Shown: piece after piece, positions 6,700 to 14,886 of the stretch | How the letters are laid out: the number at the start of each line of letters is the position of its first letter | How positions within the stretch are numbered: the first letter of the stretch is position 1 | Assembly: GCA_003140115.1 (NCBI GenBank) | Contig: PLIQ01000064.1 | Location: 1,216-16,101 of the forward strand | Direction: 5' to 3' | Source of the DNA: Actinomycetota bacterium | GTDB lineage: Bacteria > Actinomycetota > Actinomycetes > Streptosporangiales > Streptosporangiaceae | DNA length: 14,886 nucleotides | Translations under genes and position numbers: made by a program | Notes under the pieces: model-generated | Told to the model about the DNA's origin: nothing | Seen by the model: only the letters and a program-made list of their open reading frames with translations | The model's database searches: none

Positions 6700-8105
6700 A
6701 GTTGCATCTCGGCTATGGACTCCATGGGGATGGCGAGCCAGGTCGGACGGTTCCTGGCTTCGTAGATGACCTCGTAGACCGCCTTGTCCAGCAGCAGGGC
6801 CCGGAGCAGCACGGCGTTGGACGCCGGGTCGAGCCCGCCCGCCTCAGCGTAGCCCGCGCAGAACGCCTCGCCGTTGCGCCGGACCCAGTCGCTGGTCACC
6901 GGGATCAGGCTGTCCCGCTCCGGGTGGGTGAGCAGCTGGTGCCGGGCCGCGTAGCCGAACGAGCGGAGCATGCCCGCCACGTCCCGCAGCGGCGAGGAGC
7001 GGGCCCGGCGCTGGGCCAGCGGGCTGGCGGGCTCCCCCTCGAAGTCGAGCACCACCCAGCCGGTCTGGGTCCGCATCACCTGGCCCAGGTGGTAGTCGCC
7101 GTGCACCCGCTGGGCCGGCACCGGCTCGGTCAGCTTGGCCAGGGCGGAAAAGGCGTCCCCGATCATGTCCGCGTAGCGGGCCAGTTCCGGGACCGCCGCG
7201 ATCGCCATGTCCAGCCGCCGGAACATCTGCTCGGCCAGCTCGCGGATGGCCTCGGGCTCGAGCTCCGAGGTACCGAACGCCTCCGCCAGATCCGCGTGCA
7301 CCTGCGCGGTCGCGACGCCGAGCCGTTCCGCCTCGCCGGCAAAGTCCCCGCCCGCCTCGCCGGCCGCAGCAAAAACCCCAGTGCCAAGAGCCCCAGGGTC
7401 AACGGACGCAAGACCGCCGTCCGCGTACCACGCGTACAGGTCGCGGACGCTCGTCGCGGCCAGCGACCAGCCGTCCGAGGCGGCGCGCAGGTAGCGGGAC
7501 AAGATAGCGAGCACGGTGCTCACGCCGTCCATCCGGGTCTCGACCCAGCCGTAGGGTTCCGCGATGTGCGTCGAGCCGAGGTCGGCCAGGGCCACGGCCA
7601 CTTCCAGGTCCGGATTCGGACCCGGGGCGACCCGGCGGAACACCTTGAAGATGGCCGACTCGCCGAACACCAGGCTGGTGTTGCTCTGCTCGCCGGTGAG
7701 CACCAGGCTATCGTGCCCGGACTCGGACTCCAGAACCGAGGACAGCTCGGTCCCCGGGATCGCGCAGAACCGCAGCGCCCCGATGGTCCGGTCGGTCAAG
7801 ATCGCGTCCAGCAGCGTCCGGGTCAGGTCGCTGTCGTGCAGCGCGTCATAGAGCTGCAGCCCGTCAACGGAACCGATGCGCGCGTGCCGGAGCCGGGCGG
7901 GCAGCCGGGCGCGCAGGCCGATGAAGAGCTGGTAGCAATCGGAGGTCGCGCCGTGCGAGACCGTGACCAGCAGGTGCCGCAGCCCCGGGTCACCAGGGAC
8001 GATCTCGGTGTCGGCCACCACCGCCAGGTCATGGACGGTCCGCCCCTTGCCGGCGAACCAGCGCTGCTTGACCAGCCACGCTGCCAGTACATCTTCAAAG
8101 GTCAT
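6696..8105 (-). CDS. mak: maltokinase (Mak/Pep2), ATP-dependent maltose 1-phosphate synthesis
   Basis: Mak phosphorylates maltose from TreS with ATP to maltose-1-phosphate, the GlgE donor. The product is 469 aa from ATG 8105, starting [22 protein letters not shown], where the conserved QRWFAGKGR box is typical of the N-terminal cap. The eukaryotic-kinase-like fold is supported by [18 protein letters not shown] (nucleotide loop and Lys), HGDYHLGQ (Asp337, catalytic loop) and VVLDFEGEP (Asp354, metal binding). The open frame extends upstream to 8663, but that part is antisense-like noise over treS and is excluded. About residues 221-253 ([20 protein letters not shown]) form an extra linker before [12 protein letters not shown] with unusual A-rich codons. 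The gap to treS is 29 bp, with a modest AGGGGCAGG ribosome site, so it is cotranscribed. Confidence 0.95.
   Translation of the reverse strand: MTFEDVLAAWLVKQRWFAGKGRTVHDLAVVADTEIVPGDPGLRHLLVTVSHGATSDCYQLFIGLRARLPARLRHARIGSVDGLQLYDALHDSDLTRTLLDAILTDRTIGALRFCAIPGTELSSVLESESGHDSLVLTGEQSNTSLVFGESAIFKVFRRVAPGPNPDLEVAVALADLGSTHIAEPYGWVETRMDGVSTVLAILSRYLRAASDGWSLAATSVRDLYAWYADGGLASVDPGALGTGVFAAAGEAGGDFAGEAERLGVATAQVHADLAEAFGTSELEPEAIRELAEQMFRRLDMAIAAVPELARYADMIGDAFSALAKLTEPVPAQRVHGDYHLGQVMRTQTGWVVLDFEGEPASPLAQRRARSSPLRDVAGMLRSFGYAARHQLLTHPERDSLIPVTSDWVRRNGEAFCAGYAEAGGLDPASNAVLLRALLLDKAVYEVIYEARNRPTWLAIPMESIAEMQL
7328..7364 (-). repeat. 13-bp direct repeats 24 bp apart inside mak
   Basis: The forward-strand 13-mer ccgcctcgccggc occurs at 7328-7340 and 7352-7364. 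The offset of 24 bp keeps the frame and gives [15 protein letters not shown] in the protein. It lies beside the atypical linker encoded at about 7365-7430, so the linker may have arisen by local duplication. Confidence 0.6.
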
Positions 8106-8134
8106 GAGCCTGCCCCTACCCGGCGGATACGGCA

Positions 8135-9910
<1,776 letters not shown>

Positions 9911-9946
9911 TGCCGAATCTCCTGGTCTTACTGTTCAGGCCGTTTA

Positions 9947-9964
9947 CTTACAAGGTCTTACAAG
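9947..9964 (-). repeat. short tandem repeat at the 3' end of glgE
   Basis: The forward-strand octamer cttacaag occurs at 9947-9954 and 9957-9964, a period of 10 bp. The second copy contains the glgE stop (tta on the forward strand, TAA on the coding strand). It is small enough to be chance, but it matches the habit of short tandem repeats elsewhere in the window. Confidence 0.4.
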
Positions 9965-12027
9965 TGAGGGGTCACAGTAAAGATGTGAGCGGGACGGGTT
10001 GCCGGATCGAGCCGGACATAATTGGCCTGCCCCCACCGGAAGGACTCGCCGGTCAGCTCGTCCGTCACGGTGAACTCGCGGTCCACGCCGAGTGCGGGCA
10101 GGTCAAGCCAGACCGTCGCCTCCCTGGTTTGGTACGGGTTCAGGTTGACGACGACCAGCACCGTGTCTGCCAGCACCGTGTCCGCTTGCCCCCCGCCCGT
10201 CACCGGGCTTGGCCGGATACTACTCGCCCGCTTGGAGAAGCACATAAGTTCGGGCTGGTCGACGTAATGGAAGCGCAGATTCCGCAGCCAGTGCAGGGCC
10301 GGGTGTTCGCGCCTGATCCGGTTGAGCTCGGTGATGTAGTCCGCGATGCCGAATCCGAGCCGGGCGGCGCCCGCCCAGTCCCGGGGCCGGTACTGGTACT
10401 TCTCCGAATCCAGGTATTCCTCGCTGCCCGGCCGCAGCGGGACGTTCTCGCCCAGCTCGTACCCGGCGTAGATGCCCCACGTGGGGGATGCCATGGCGGC
10501 CAGCACGGCCCGGATCCGGAACGCGGCCAGCCCGCCGTACTGCAGGTAGGCGTGCAGGATGTCCGGGGTGTTGGTGAAGAAGTTGGGCCGCATGAAGGGG
10601 GCCGCGGTCTGCGACAGGTACTTCAGGTACTCGGTCAGCTCCGCCGCCTCGTTCCGCCAGGTGAAGTACGTGTAGGACTGGTGGAAGCCGATCTTGCCCA
10701 GGGTGGCCATCATGGCCGGGCGGGTGAACGCCTCGGCCAGGAACAGCACGTCCGGATCGCTGACCCGGATCTCGGTCAGCAGCCGCTCCCAGAACCGCAG
10801 CGGCTTGGTGTGCGGGTTGTCCACCCGGAAGATCCTGACCCCGTGGTCGATCCACAGCCGGACCACCTGCAGCACCGCTTCGTAGATGCCGTCCGGGTCG
10901 TTGTCGAAGTTCAGCGGGTAGATGTCCTGGTATTTCTTCGGCGGGTTCTCGGCGTAGGCGACGGAGCCGTCGGCCCGGGTGGTGAACCACTCCGGGTGCT
11001 CCTTCACCCACGGGTGATCCGGCGAGGCCTGCAGGGCCAGGTCGAGCGCCACCTCCATGCCCAGCTCGCGGGTGCGGGCCACGAACGCGTCGAAGTCCTC
11101 GAACGTGCCCAGGTCCGGGTGGATCGCGTCGTGCCCGCCGTCCGGGGACCCGATCGCCCACGGCGAGCCGGGATCGCCGTCGACGGGGATCAGTGTGTTG
11201 TTCCGGCCCTTACGGAACGTGGTGCCGATCGGGTGCACCGGCGGCAGGTACACCACGTCGAAGCCCATGTCCGCGACCGCGTCCAGCCGCCGGGCAGCGG
11301 TGCGCAGCGTGCCCGAGACCGGCAGCGCCTGGCCGGCCGGGTCCACCTGGGCCCCCTCGGAGCGCGGGAAGAACTCATACCACGCCCCGTACAGCGCCCG
11401 CTCCCGGTCCACCTGCACGGTCAGCGCCCGGGACCGGGTCACGAACTCGCGCAGCGGCCACCGGGCCAAGATCGCCGCGATGTCGGGATCCTCGGCCCCG
11501 GCGAACCGCTCGTACGGGGCCAGCGTCCGGTCCCGCATCCGCGCGACCAGCGCGCGCAGCGCGGTCCGGGCCGCGGCCGGCGCTCGGGCGCCGGGCGGCT
11601 GGGGGATCCGCCTCGCGGCCCGCGCGAACAGCAGCGCGCCCTCGGTGAGCATCAGCTCCACGTCCTGCCCGGCGGGGATCTTGATCGCCGCGTCGTGGTG
11701 CCAGGTCGCGATCGGATCGGCCCACGCCTCCACGTGGAAGCGCCACAGCCCCTCCTGCGTCACGGTCACGTCCGCGCCGTAGCGGTCCGTGCCGGGCGCG
11801 AGCTCGCGCATCGGCGTGACCGGGCTCAGGTTGCGGTCCGGGTCGCGCAGCACCACGCCGACGCCGATGACGCCGTGCCCTTCGCGGAAGGTGGTGGCAC
11901 TGACCTCGAAGGTCTCCCCGGCCACCGCCTTCGCCGGGCGGGCGCCGCAGTCCACCGAGGGCTCGACCTCAAGGATCGGGATTCGTCCAATCACGCTAGT
12001 TACGCTACCGACCACGAGGCGCTTCAT
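9958..12027 (-). CDS. glgE: alpha-1,4-glucan:maltose-1-phosphate maltosyltransferase (GH13_3)
   Basis: GlgE transfers maltosyl units from maltose-1-phosphate to the non-reducing end of alpha-1,4 glucan. From ATG 12027 the product is 689 aa. The N-terminus has GRIPILEVEPSVDCG and ARPAKAVAGETFEVSATTFR; the central part has AWYEFFPRSEG and YLPPVHPIGTTFRKGRNNT, typical of GlgE. The catalytic residues are Asp403 (FRVDNPHTKP), Glu432 (LAEAFTRP) and Asp489 (NTPDIL). Their spacing (29 and 57) equals that of D394/E423/D480 in Streptomyces coelicolor GlgE. The start is uncertain: TTG 12051, ATG 12027 and GTG 11994 are all possible; conserved sequence begins at GTG 11994, which has a TAGCGT box 7 nt upstream. 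Residues around CFSKRASSIRPSPVTGGG form an extra linker with a duplicated ADTVL. It heads the glgE-treS-mak-glgB operon. Confidence 0.96.
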   Translation of the reverse strand: MKRLVVGSVTSVIGRIPILEVEPSVDCGARPAKAVAGETFEVSATTFREGHGVIGVGVVLRDPDRNLSPVTPMRELAPGTDRYGADVTVTQEGLWRFHVEAWADPIATWHHDAAIKIPAGQDVELMLTEGALLFARAARRIPQPPGARAPAAARTALRALVARMRDRTLAPYERFAGAEDPDIAAILARWPLREFVTRSRALTVQVDRERALYGAWYEFFPRSEGAQVDPAGQALPVSGTLRTAARRLDAVADMGFDVVYLPPVHPIGTTFRKGRNNTLIPVDGDPGSPWAIGSPDGGHDAIHPDLGTFEDFDAFVARTRELGMEVALDLALQASPDHPWVKEHPEWFTTRADGSVAYAENPPKKYQDIYPLNFDNDPDGIYEAVLQVVRLWIDHGVRIFRVDNPHTKPLRFWERLLTEIRVSDPDVLFLAEAFTRPAMMATLGKIGFHQSYTYFTWRNEAAELTEYLKYLSQTAAPFMRPNFFTNTPDILHAYLQYGGLAAFRIRAVLAAMASPTWGIYAGYELGENVPLRPGSEEYLDSEKYQYRPRDWAGAARLGFGIADYITELNRIRREHPALHWLRNLRFHYVDQPELMCFSKRASSIRPSPVTGGGQADTVLADTVLVVVNLNPYQTREATVWLDLPALGVDREFTVTDELTGESFRWGQANYVRLDPATRPAHIFTVTPHL
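10155..10184 (-). repeat. 15-bp tandem duplication in glgE (ADTVL-ADTVL)
   Basis: The units ccagcaccgtgtctg (10155-10169) and ccagcaccgtgtccg (10170-10184) differ at one base and encode ADTVL twice, just before the conserved VVVNLNPYQ strand. Other GlgE proteins, as I recall them, have one short link here, so the duplication plus the preceding Pro/Gly-rich segment is an insertion in the C-terminal beta domain. Confidence 0.7.
12002..12007 (-). promoter_or_regulatory. candidate -10 box (TAGCGT) for a leaderless glgE start at 11994
   Basis: On the reverse strand TAGCGT fits TANNNT and lies 7 nt before GTG 11994, the point where GlgE homology (VIGRIPILEV) begins. No Shine-Dalgarno precedes either this GTG or the ATG at 12027, which favours a leaderless mRNA. 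The evidence is a short motif only. Confidence 0.3.
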
Positions 12028-12103
12028 GCCAGGCCGGGCCTCGGTATACAAGCCGTTACGCCACCACGGTTTTCACCCGACTTCGCCGGCCCCGGTCAGC
12101 ACT

Positions 12104-12144
12104 GGCCGTTCGGTGTATTTTGAATAAATTTTTACCGAACGGCC
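12104..12144. promoter_or_regulatory. perfect 11-bp inverted repeat around an AT-rich core between divergent glgE and glgP (candidate operator/promoter)
   Basis: GGCCGTTCGGT (12104-12114) and ACCGAACGGCC (12134-12144) are exact reverse complements separated by 19 bp (12115-12133) that are almost all A/T, in strong contrast with the surrounding DNA. Each arm contains a near-dyad, CCGTTCGG or CCGAACGG, with centres 29 bp apart, so two regulator dimers could bind close to the same face of the helix. The core holds TATTTT and TAAATT, possible -10 elements. A direct repeat CCGGTCAG flanks the dyad at 12092-12099 and 12147-12154. Lying upstream of both divergent genes, it is unlikely to be a terminator. 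A shared control site for glucan synthesis and breakdown is the best reading; the regulator is unknown. Confidence 0.6.
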
Positions 12145-12196
12145 CACCGGTCAGTGCCCGCTATCTGAGATCAGTTCGGCATGGCGGGCGCAGACC

Positions 12197-12202
12197 TAAT
12201 AT
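12197..12202 (+). promoter_or_regulatory. candidate -10 box (TAATAT) for glgP, leaderless or near-leaderless
   Basis: TAATAT is close to the consensus -10 and ends 9 nt before the glgP GTG at 12212. Transcription would begin at about 12209-12212, leaving no 5' leader. No Shine-Dalgarno-like sequence precedes the GTG, in agreement. A -35 is not clear. Confidence 0.5.
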
Positions 12203-12211
12203 CGTCTGCTC

Positions 12212-14806
12212 GTGAAAGCGATTCGCCGGTTCACCGTCCGTGTCACCCTGCCCGAGCCGCTGGCCGCGCTGCTGGGCCTGATGCTGAACCTCCGCTGGTC
12301 CTGGCATGCCCCGACCGCCGACCTGTTCGCCTCGATCGACCCCGACGCGTGGCAGGCGGCGAATGGCGACCCGATCGCGATGCTCAGCGCGCTGCCGCCG
12401 GAGCGGATCGCGGCGCTGGCCGCCGATCCGGACTTCCTCGGCCGGCTGGCCGAGGCCGGGCAGGGCCTGCGCCACTACATGTCGGTTCCGCGCTGGTACG
12501 CGGACGCCGGGGTGGCGCAGGCCGGTCCCGCGGCGGTGGCGTACTTCTCCCCGGAGTACGGGATCACCGCCGCGCTGCCGCAGTACTCCGGCGGCCTGGG
12601 CATCCTGGCCGGGGACCACCTGAAGTCGGCCAGCGACCTGGGCGTGCCGCTCATCGGGGTCGGGCTGCTGTACCGGCACGGGTACTTCACCCAGTCGCTG
12701 TCCGCCGACGGCTGGCAGGCCGAGCGCTATCCGAGCGACGACCCGAACGGCCAGCCGCTCGAGCTGCTCCGCGACGCGGCCGGGTCCGCGGTCCACGTCG
12801 CGGTCAGCCTGCCCGCGGGCCGCCAGCTGGCCGCCCAGGTCTGGGTGGCGCAGGTGGGCCGGATCCCGCTGCTGCTGCTCGACTCCTACGTGGAGGAGAA
12901 CGAGCCCGACCTGCACGAGGTCACCGACCGGCTGTACGGCGGCGGCAGCGACCACCGGCTCCGGCAGGAACTGCTGCTCGGCATCGGCGGCATGCGGGCG
13001 GTGCGGGCCTTCTGCGCGCTGACCGGCCACCCGTCGCCCGAGGTGTTCCACACCAACGAGGGCCACGCCGGGTTCCTCGGCCTGGAGCGGATCCGCGAGT
13101 ACGCCGAGCGCGGGCTCAGCTTCGACGAGGCCATCGAGGTCTGCCGGGCCGGCACGGTGTTCACCACGCACACGCCGGTCCCGGCCGGCATCGACCGGTT
13201 CGGCCGCGAGCTGGTCCGCCAGCACTTCGACGACGACCCGCTGCTGCCCGTCGACCAGGTGCTCGCGCTCGGCGCGGAGACCTACCCGGGCGGCGACCCC
13301 GACGTGTTCAACATGGCCGTGATGGGCATGCGGCTGGCCCAGCGGGTCAACGGCGTCTCGGTGCTGCACGGCCAGGTCAGCAGGGAGATGTTCGCGGGCC
13401 TGTGGCCGGGGTTCGACACCCGCGAGGTGCCCATCGGCTCGGTCACCAACGGCGTGCACACCCCCACCTGGGTCGCCTCCGAAGTCGGTTTCCTGACCGG
13501 TGATCCTGCTGGCCAGGATTGGGAGCGCGCCGCGGCCGCCCCAGCGGGCGAGATCTGGGCCACCCGGCGGCTGCTGCGCTCCCGGCTGGTGGCCGAGACC
13601 CGGCGGCGGCTGCGCGCCTCCTGGCGCCAGCGCGGCGCGTCCGGCGCCGAGCTGACCTGGATCGACGACGTGCTCGACGAGCACGTGCTGACCATCGGGT
13701 TCGCCCGGCGGGTGCCGTCCTACAAGCGGCTCACGCTCATGCTCAACGACCCGGCCCAGCTCAGCCAGCTGCTGAACGACCCCTCCCAGCCGCTGCAGAT
13801 CGTGGTGGCGGGCAAGGCGCACCCGGCCGACGACGGCGGCAAGGCGCTCATCCAGCAGATGGTCCAGTACACCGACAACCCGGACGTGCGCCGCCGGATC
13901 GTCTTCCTGCCCGACTACGACATGGCCATGGCGCGGACCCTGGTCCAGGGCTGCGACGTGTGGCTGAACAACCCGCTGCGCCCGCTGGAGGCCTGCGGCA
14001 CCTCGGGCATGAAGGCGGCGCTGAACGGCGCGCTCAACCTGTCCGTCCGGGACGGCTGGTGGGACGAGTGGTACGACGGCGGCAACGGGTGGGAGATCCC
14101 GTCCGCCGACGGCGTGGCCGACATCGCGCGCCGGGACGAGCTCGAGGCCCAGGCGCTGTACGAGCTGCTGGCCAAGTCGGTGGCGCCGCTGTTCTACGAG
14201 CGCGACGCCGACGACGTCCCGCAGGGCTGGGTGGACCGGATCCGGCACACGCTGCGCTCGCTGGGGCCGAAGGTCCAGGCCGAGCGGATGGTCCGCGAGT
14301 ACGTGACCGCGCTGTACGTGCCGGCCGCGGCGTCCTCCCGGGCGCTGACCGACTCCGACGGGTTCGGGCCCGCGCGGGAGCTGGCCGCCTGGAAGAAGCG
14401 CGTGATCGCGGCCTGGCCCCAGGTGCGGATCGAGCACGTGGAGTCCGAGGCGGCCGGATCCATGGGCCAGCGCCTCGGCTCGGCGCTGGCCGTCCGGGTC
14501 TCGGTCGCGCTGGGCGAGCTGACCAGGGACGACGTGGCCGTCGAGGTGGTGTACGGGCGGCCGGACGAGGACGATGAGATCGTCCGGCCGGCCTACGCCG
14601 AGCTGACCGCCGAGGCGTCCCAGGCCGCCGACGCCGCCGAGGGCGCGGTACGGTACTCCGGCGAGGTGTCTTTGGACCGGCCCGGGCCGTTCGGCTACAC
14701 GGTCCGCGTGCTGCCGCGCCACCGGCTGCTGGACAGCCGCGCCGAACTCGGGCTGGTCACCTACCCGCAGGCGCCGGCCGGCATGACCAACGGCGACCTG
14801 CGCTAG
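12212..14806 (+). CDS. glgP: alpha-glucan phosphorylase
   Basis: GlgP removes glucose-1-phosphate from non-reducing ends of alpha-1,4 glucan using phosphate and pyridoxal phosphate. The product is 864 aa from GTG 12212, full length for the actinobacterial subgroup. The N-terminus (RRFTVRVTLPEPLAAL, NLRWSWHAPT) is typical, followed by YFSPEYGI, YSGGLGILAGDHLKSASDLG, VFHTNEGHAGF and TTHTPVPAGIDRF. The PLP site is in EACGTSGMKAALNGALNLS, with Lys601 as the Schiff-base residue; GFARRVPSYKRLTL and VAGKAHP contribute to the active site. A C-terminal segment of ~150 aa ends in a beta-rich part. It is divergent from glgE, sharing the 12028-12211 control region, and is probably cotranscribed with the gene at 14837. 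It competes with GlgE for the same polymer and can also process maltodextrins. Confidence 0.96.
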   Translation: MKAIRRFTVRVTLPEPLAALLGLMLNLRWSWHAPTADLFASIDPDAWQAANGDPIAMLSALPPERIAALAADPDFLGRLAEAGQGLRHYMSVPRWYADAGVAQAGPAAVAYFSPEYGITAALPQYSGGLGILAGDHLKSASDLGVPLIGVGLLYRHGYFTQSLSADGWQAERYPSDDPNGQPLELLRDAAGSAVHVAVSLPAGRQLAAQVWVAQVGRIPLLLLDSYVEENEPDLHEVTDRLYGGGSDHRLRQELLLGIGGMRAVRAFCALTGHPSPEVFHTNEGHAGFLGLERIREYAERGLSFDEAIEVCRAGTVFTTHTPVPAGIDRFGRELVRQHFDDDPLLPVDQVLALGAETYPGGDPDVFNMAVMGMRLAQRVNGVSVLHGQVSREMFAGLWPGFDTREVPIGSVTNGVHTPTWVASEVGFLTGDPAGQDWERAAAAPAGEIWATRRLLRSRLVAETRRRLRASWRQRGASGAELTWIDDVLDEHVLTIGFARRVPSYKRLTLMLNDPAQLSQLLNDPSQPLQIVVAGKAHPADDGGKALIQQMVQYTDNPDVRRRIVFLPDYDMAMARTLVQGCDVWLNNPLRPLEACGTSGMKAALNGALNLSVRDGWWDEWYDGGNGWEIPSADGVADIARRDELEAQALYELLAKSVAPLFYERDADDVPQGWVDRIRHTLRSLGPKVQAERMVREYVTALYVPAAASSRALTDSDGFGPARELAAWKKRVIAAWPQVRIEHVESEAAGSMGQRLGSALAVRVSVALGELTRDDVAVEVVYGRPDEDDEIVRPAYAELTAEASQAADAAEGAVRYSGEVSLDRPGPFGYTVRVLPRHRLLDSRAELGLVTYPQAPAGMTNGDLR

Positions 14807-14836
14807 CCCGTACTTCCCCCTAGGAAGGGTACCGAT

Positions 14837-14886
14837 ATGGCAGAATTCGTCCGGCTGGAGATCGCAGACGGCATCGGCACGATCCG
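14837..14886 (+). CDS. start of a probable enoyl-CoA hydratase/isomerase-family gene (partial, cut by window end)
   Basis: Sixteen complete codons are visible: MAEFVRLEIADGIGTI, with a partial codon that probably begins Arg. This matches the first beta strands common to crotonase-fold enoyl-CoA hydratases, in which GIGTI is normally followed by an Asn/Asp-Pro turn. An AGGAAGG ribosome site (14822-14828) lies 8 nt before the ATG. The gene is 30 bp behind glgP and in the same direction, so cotranscription is likely, although a fatty-acid-type enzyme has no evident link to glucan metabolism. The catalytic residues are beyond the window, so the family call is moderate. Confidence 0.6.
   Translation, partial: MAEFVRLEIADGIGTI

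Noticed and set aside
5515..6765. 416-aa forward-strand open frame opposite glgB
   Set aside because: Antisense shadow with no motif; glgB has complete catalytic residues.
12104..12144. Reading the 11-bp inverted repeat as a transcription terminator
   Set aside because: It lies upstream of two divergent genes, so no gene ends there, and the 19-nt loop is long for an intrinsic terminator.
12161..14722. 853-aa reverse-strand open frame opposite glgP
   Set aside because: Antisense shadow of an unmistakable phosphorylase; low-complexity Gly/Val/Arg/Gln content.

Overview
The window is high-GC, densely packed DNA with GTG and TTG starts, 4-nt start/stop overlaps and third-position G/C codons. 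Together with NucS-type mismatch repair and a GlgE-type alpha-glucan locus, this points to an actinomycete, with gene content close to Streptomyces/Streptosporangiales-like lineages. No species can be named from the sequence. I see no rRNA, tRNA, CRISPR array, insertion sequence or phage gene.

Left part (1-4321). A short secreted protein with one WxL-interacting-protein-like beta domain (179-760, +) faces a reverse-strand gene (757-1953, -), and the two share a CTAG stop palindrome. The reverse-strand gene is unusual: one open frame joins a protein-tyrosine-phosphatase-like domain to the mismatch endonuclease NucS/EndoMS. Its NucS part also carries an in-frame repeat of the catalytic VAVEIK segment 81 bp apart. 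Diverging from it is a tight forward operon: a 100-aa zinc-ribbon-like protein (1987-2289), an alpha/beta hydrolase (2286-3023), an SDR oxidoreductase (3020-3784) and a very acidic DUF5709-type protein (3818-4321).

Right part (4501-14806). This is a complete GlgE-pathway cluster. On the reverse strand, transcribed in the order glgE, treS, mak, glgB, are maltosyltransferase, trehalose synthase, maltokinase and branching enzyme. Divergent from them is the alpha-glucan phosphorylase glgP. Together they convert trehalose to maltose (TreS), maltose to maltose-1-phosphate (Mak), transfer maltosyl units to glucan (GlgE), introduce alpha-1,6 branches (GlgB) and degrade the polymer phosphorolytically (GlgP). 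The glgE/glgP intergenic region holds a perfect 11-bp inverted repeat around an AT-rich core, a good candidate control site, and a TAATAT box just before glgP suggests a leaderless or nearly leaderless mRNA. The window ends in the first codons of a probable enoyl-CoA hydratase/isomerase-family gene.

The metabolic cluster is well known. The points most worth a second look are the phosphatase-NucS fusion with its duplicated active-site segment, the glgE/glgP dyad, and several short tandem duplications spread over the window.
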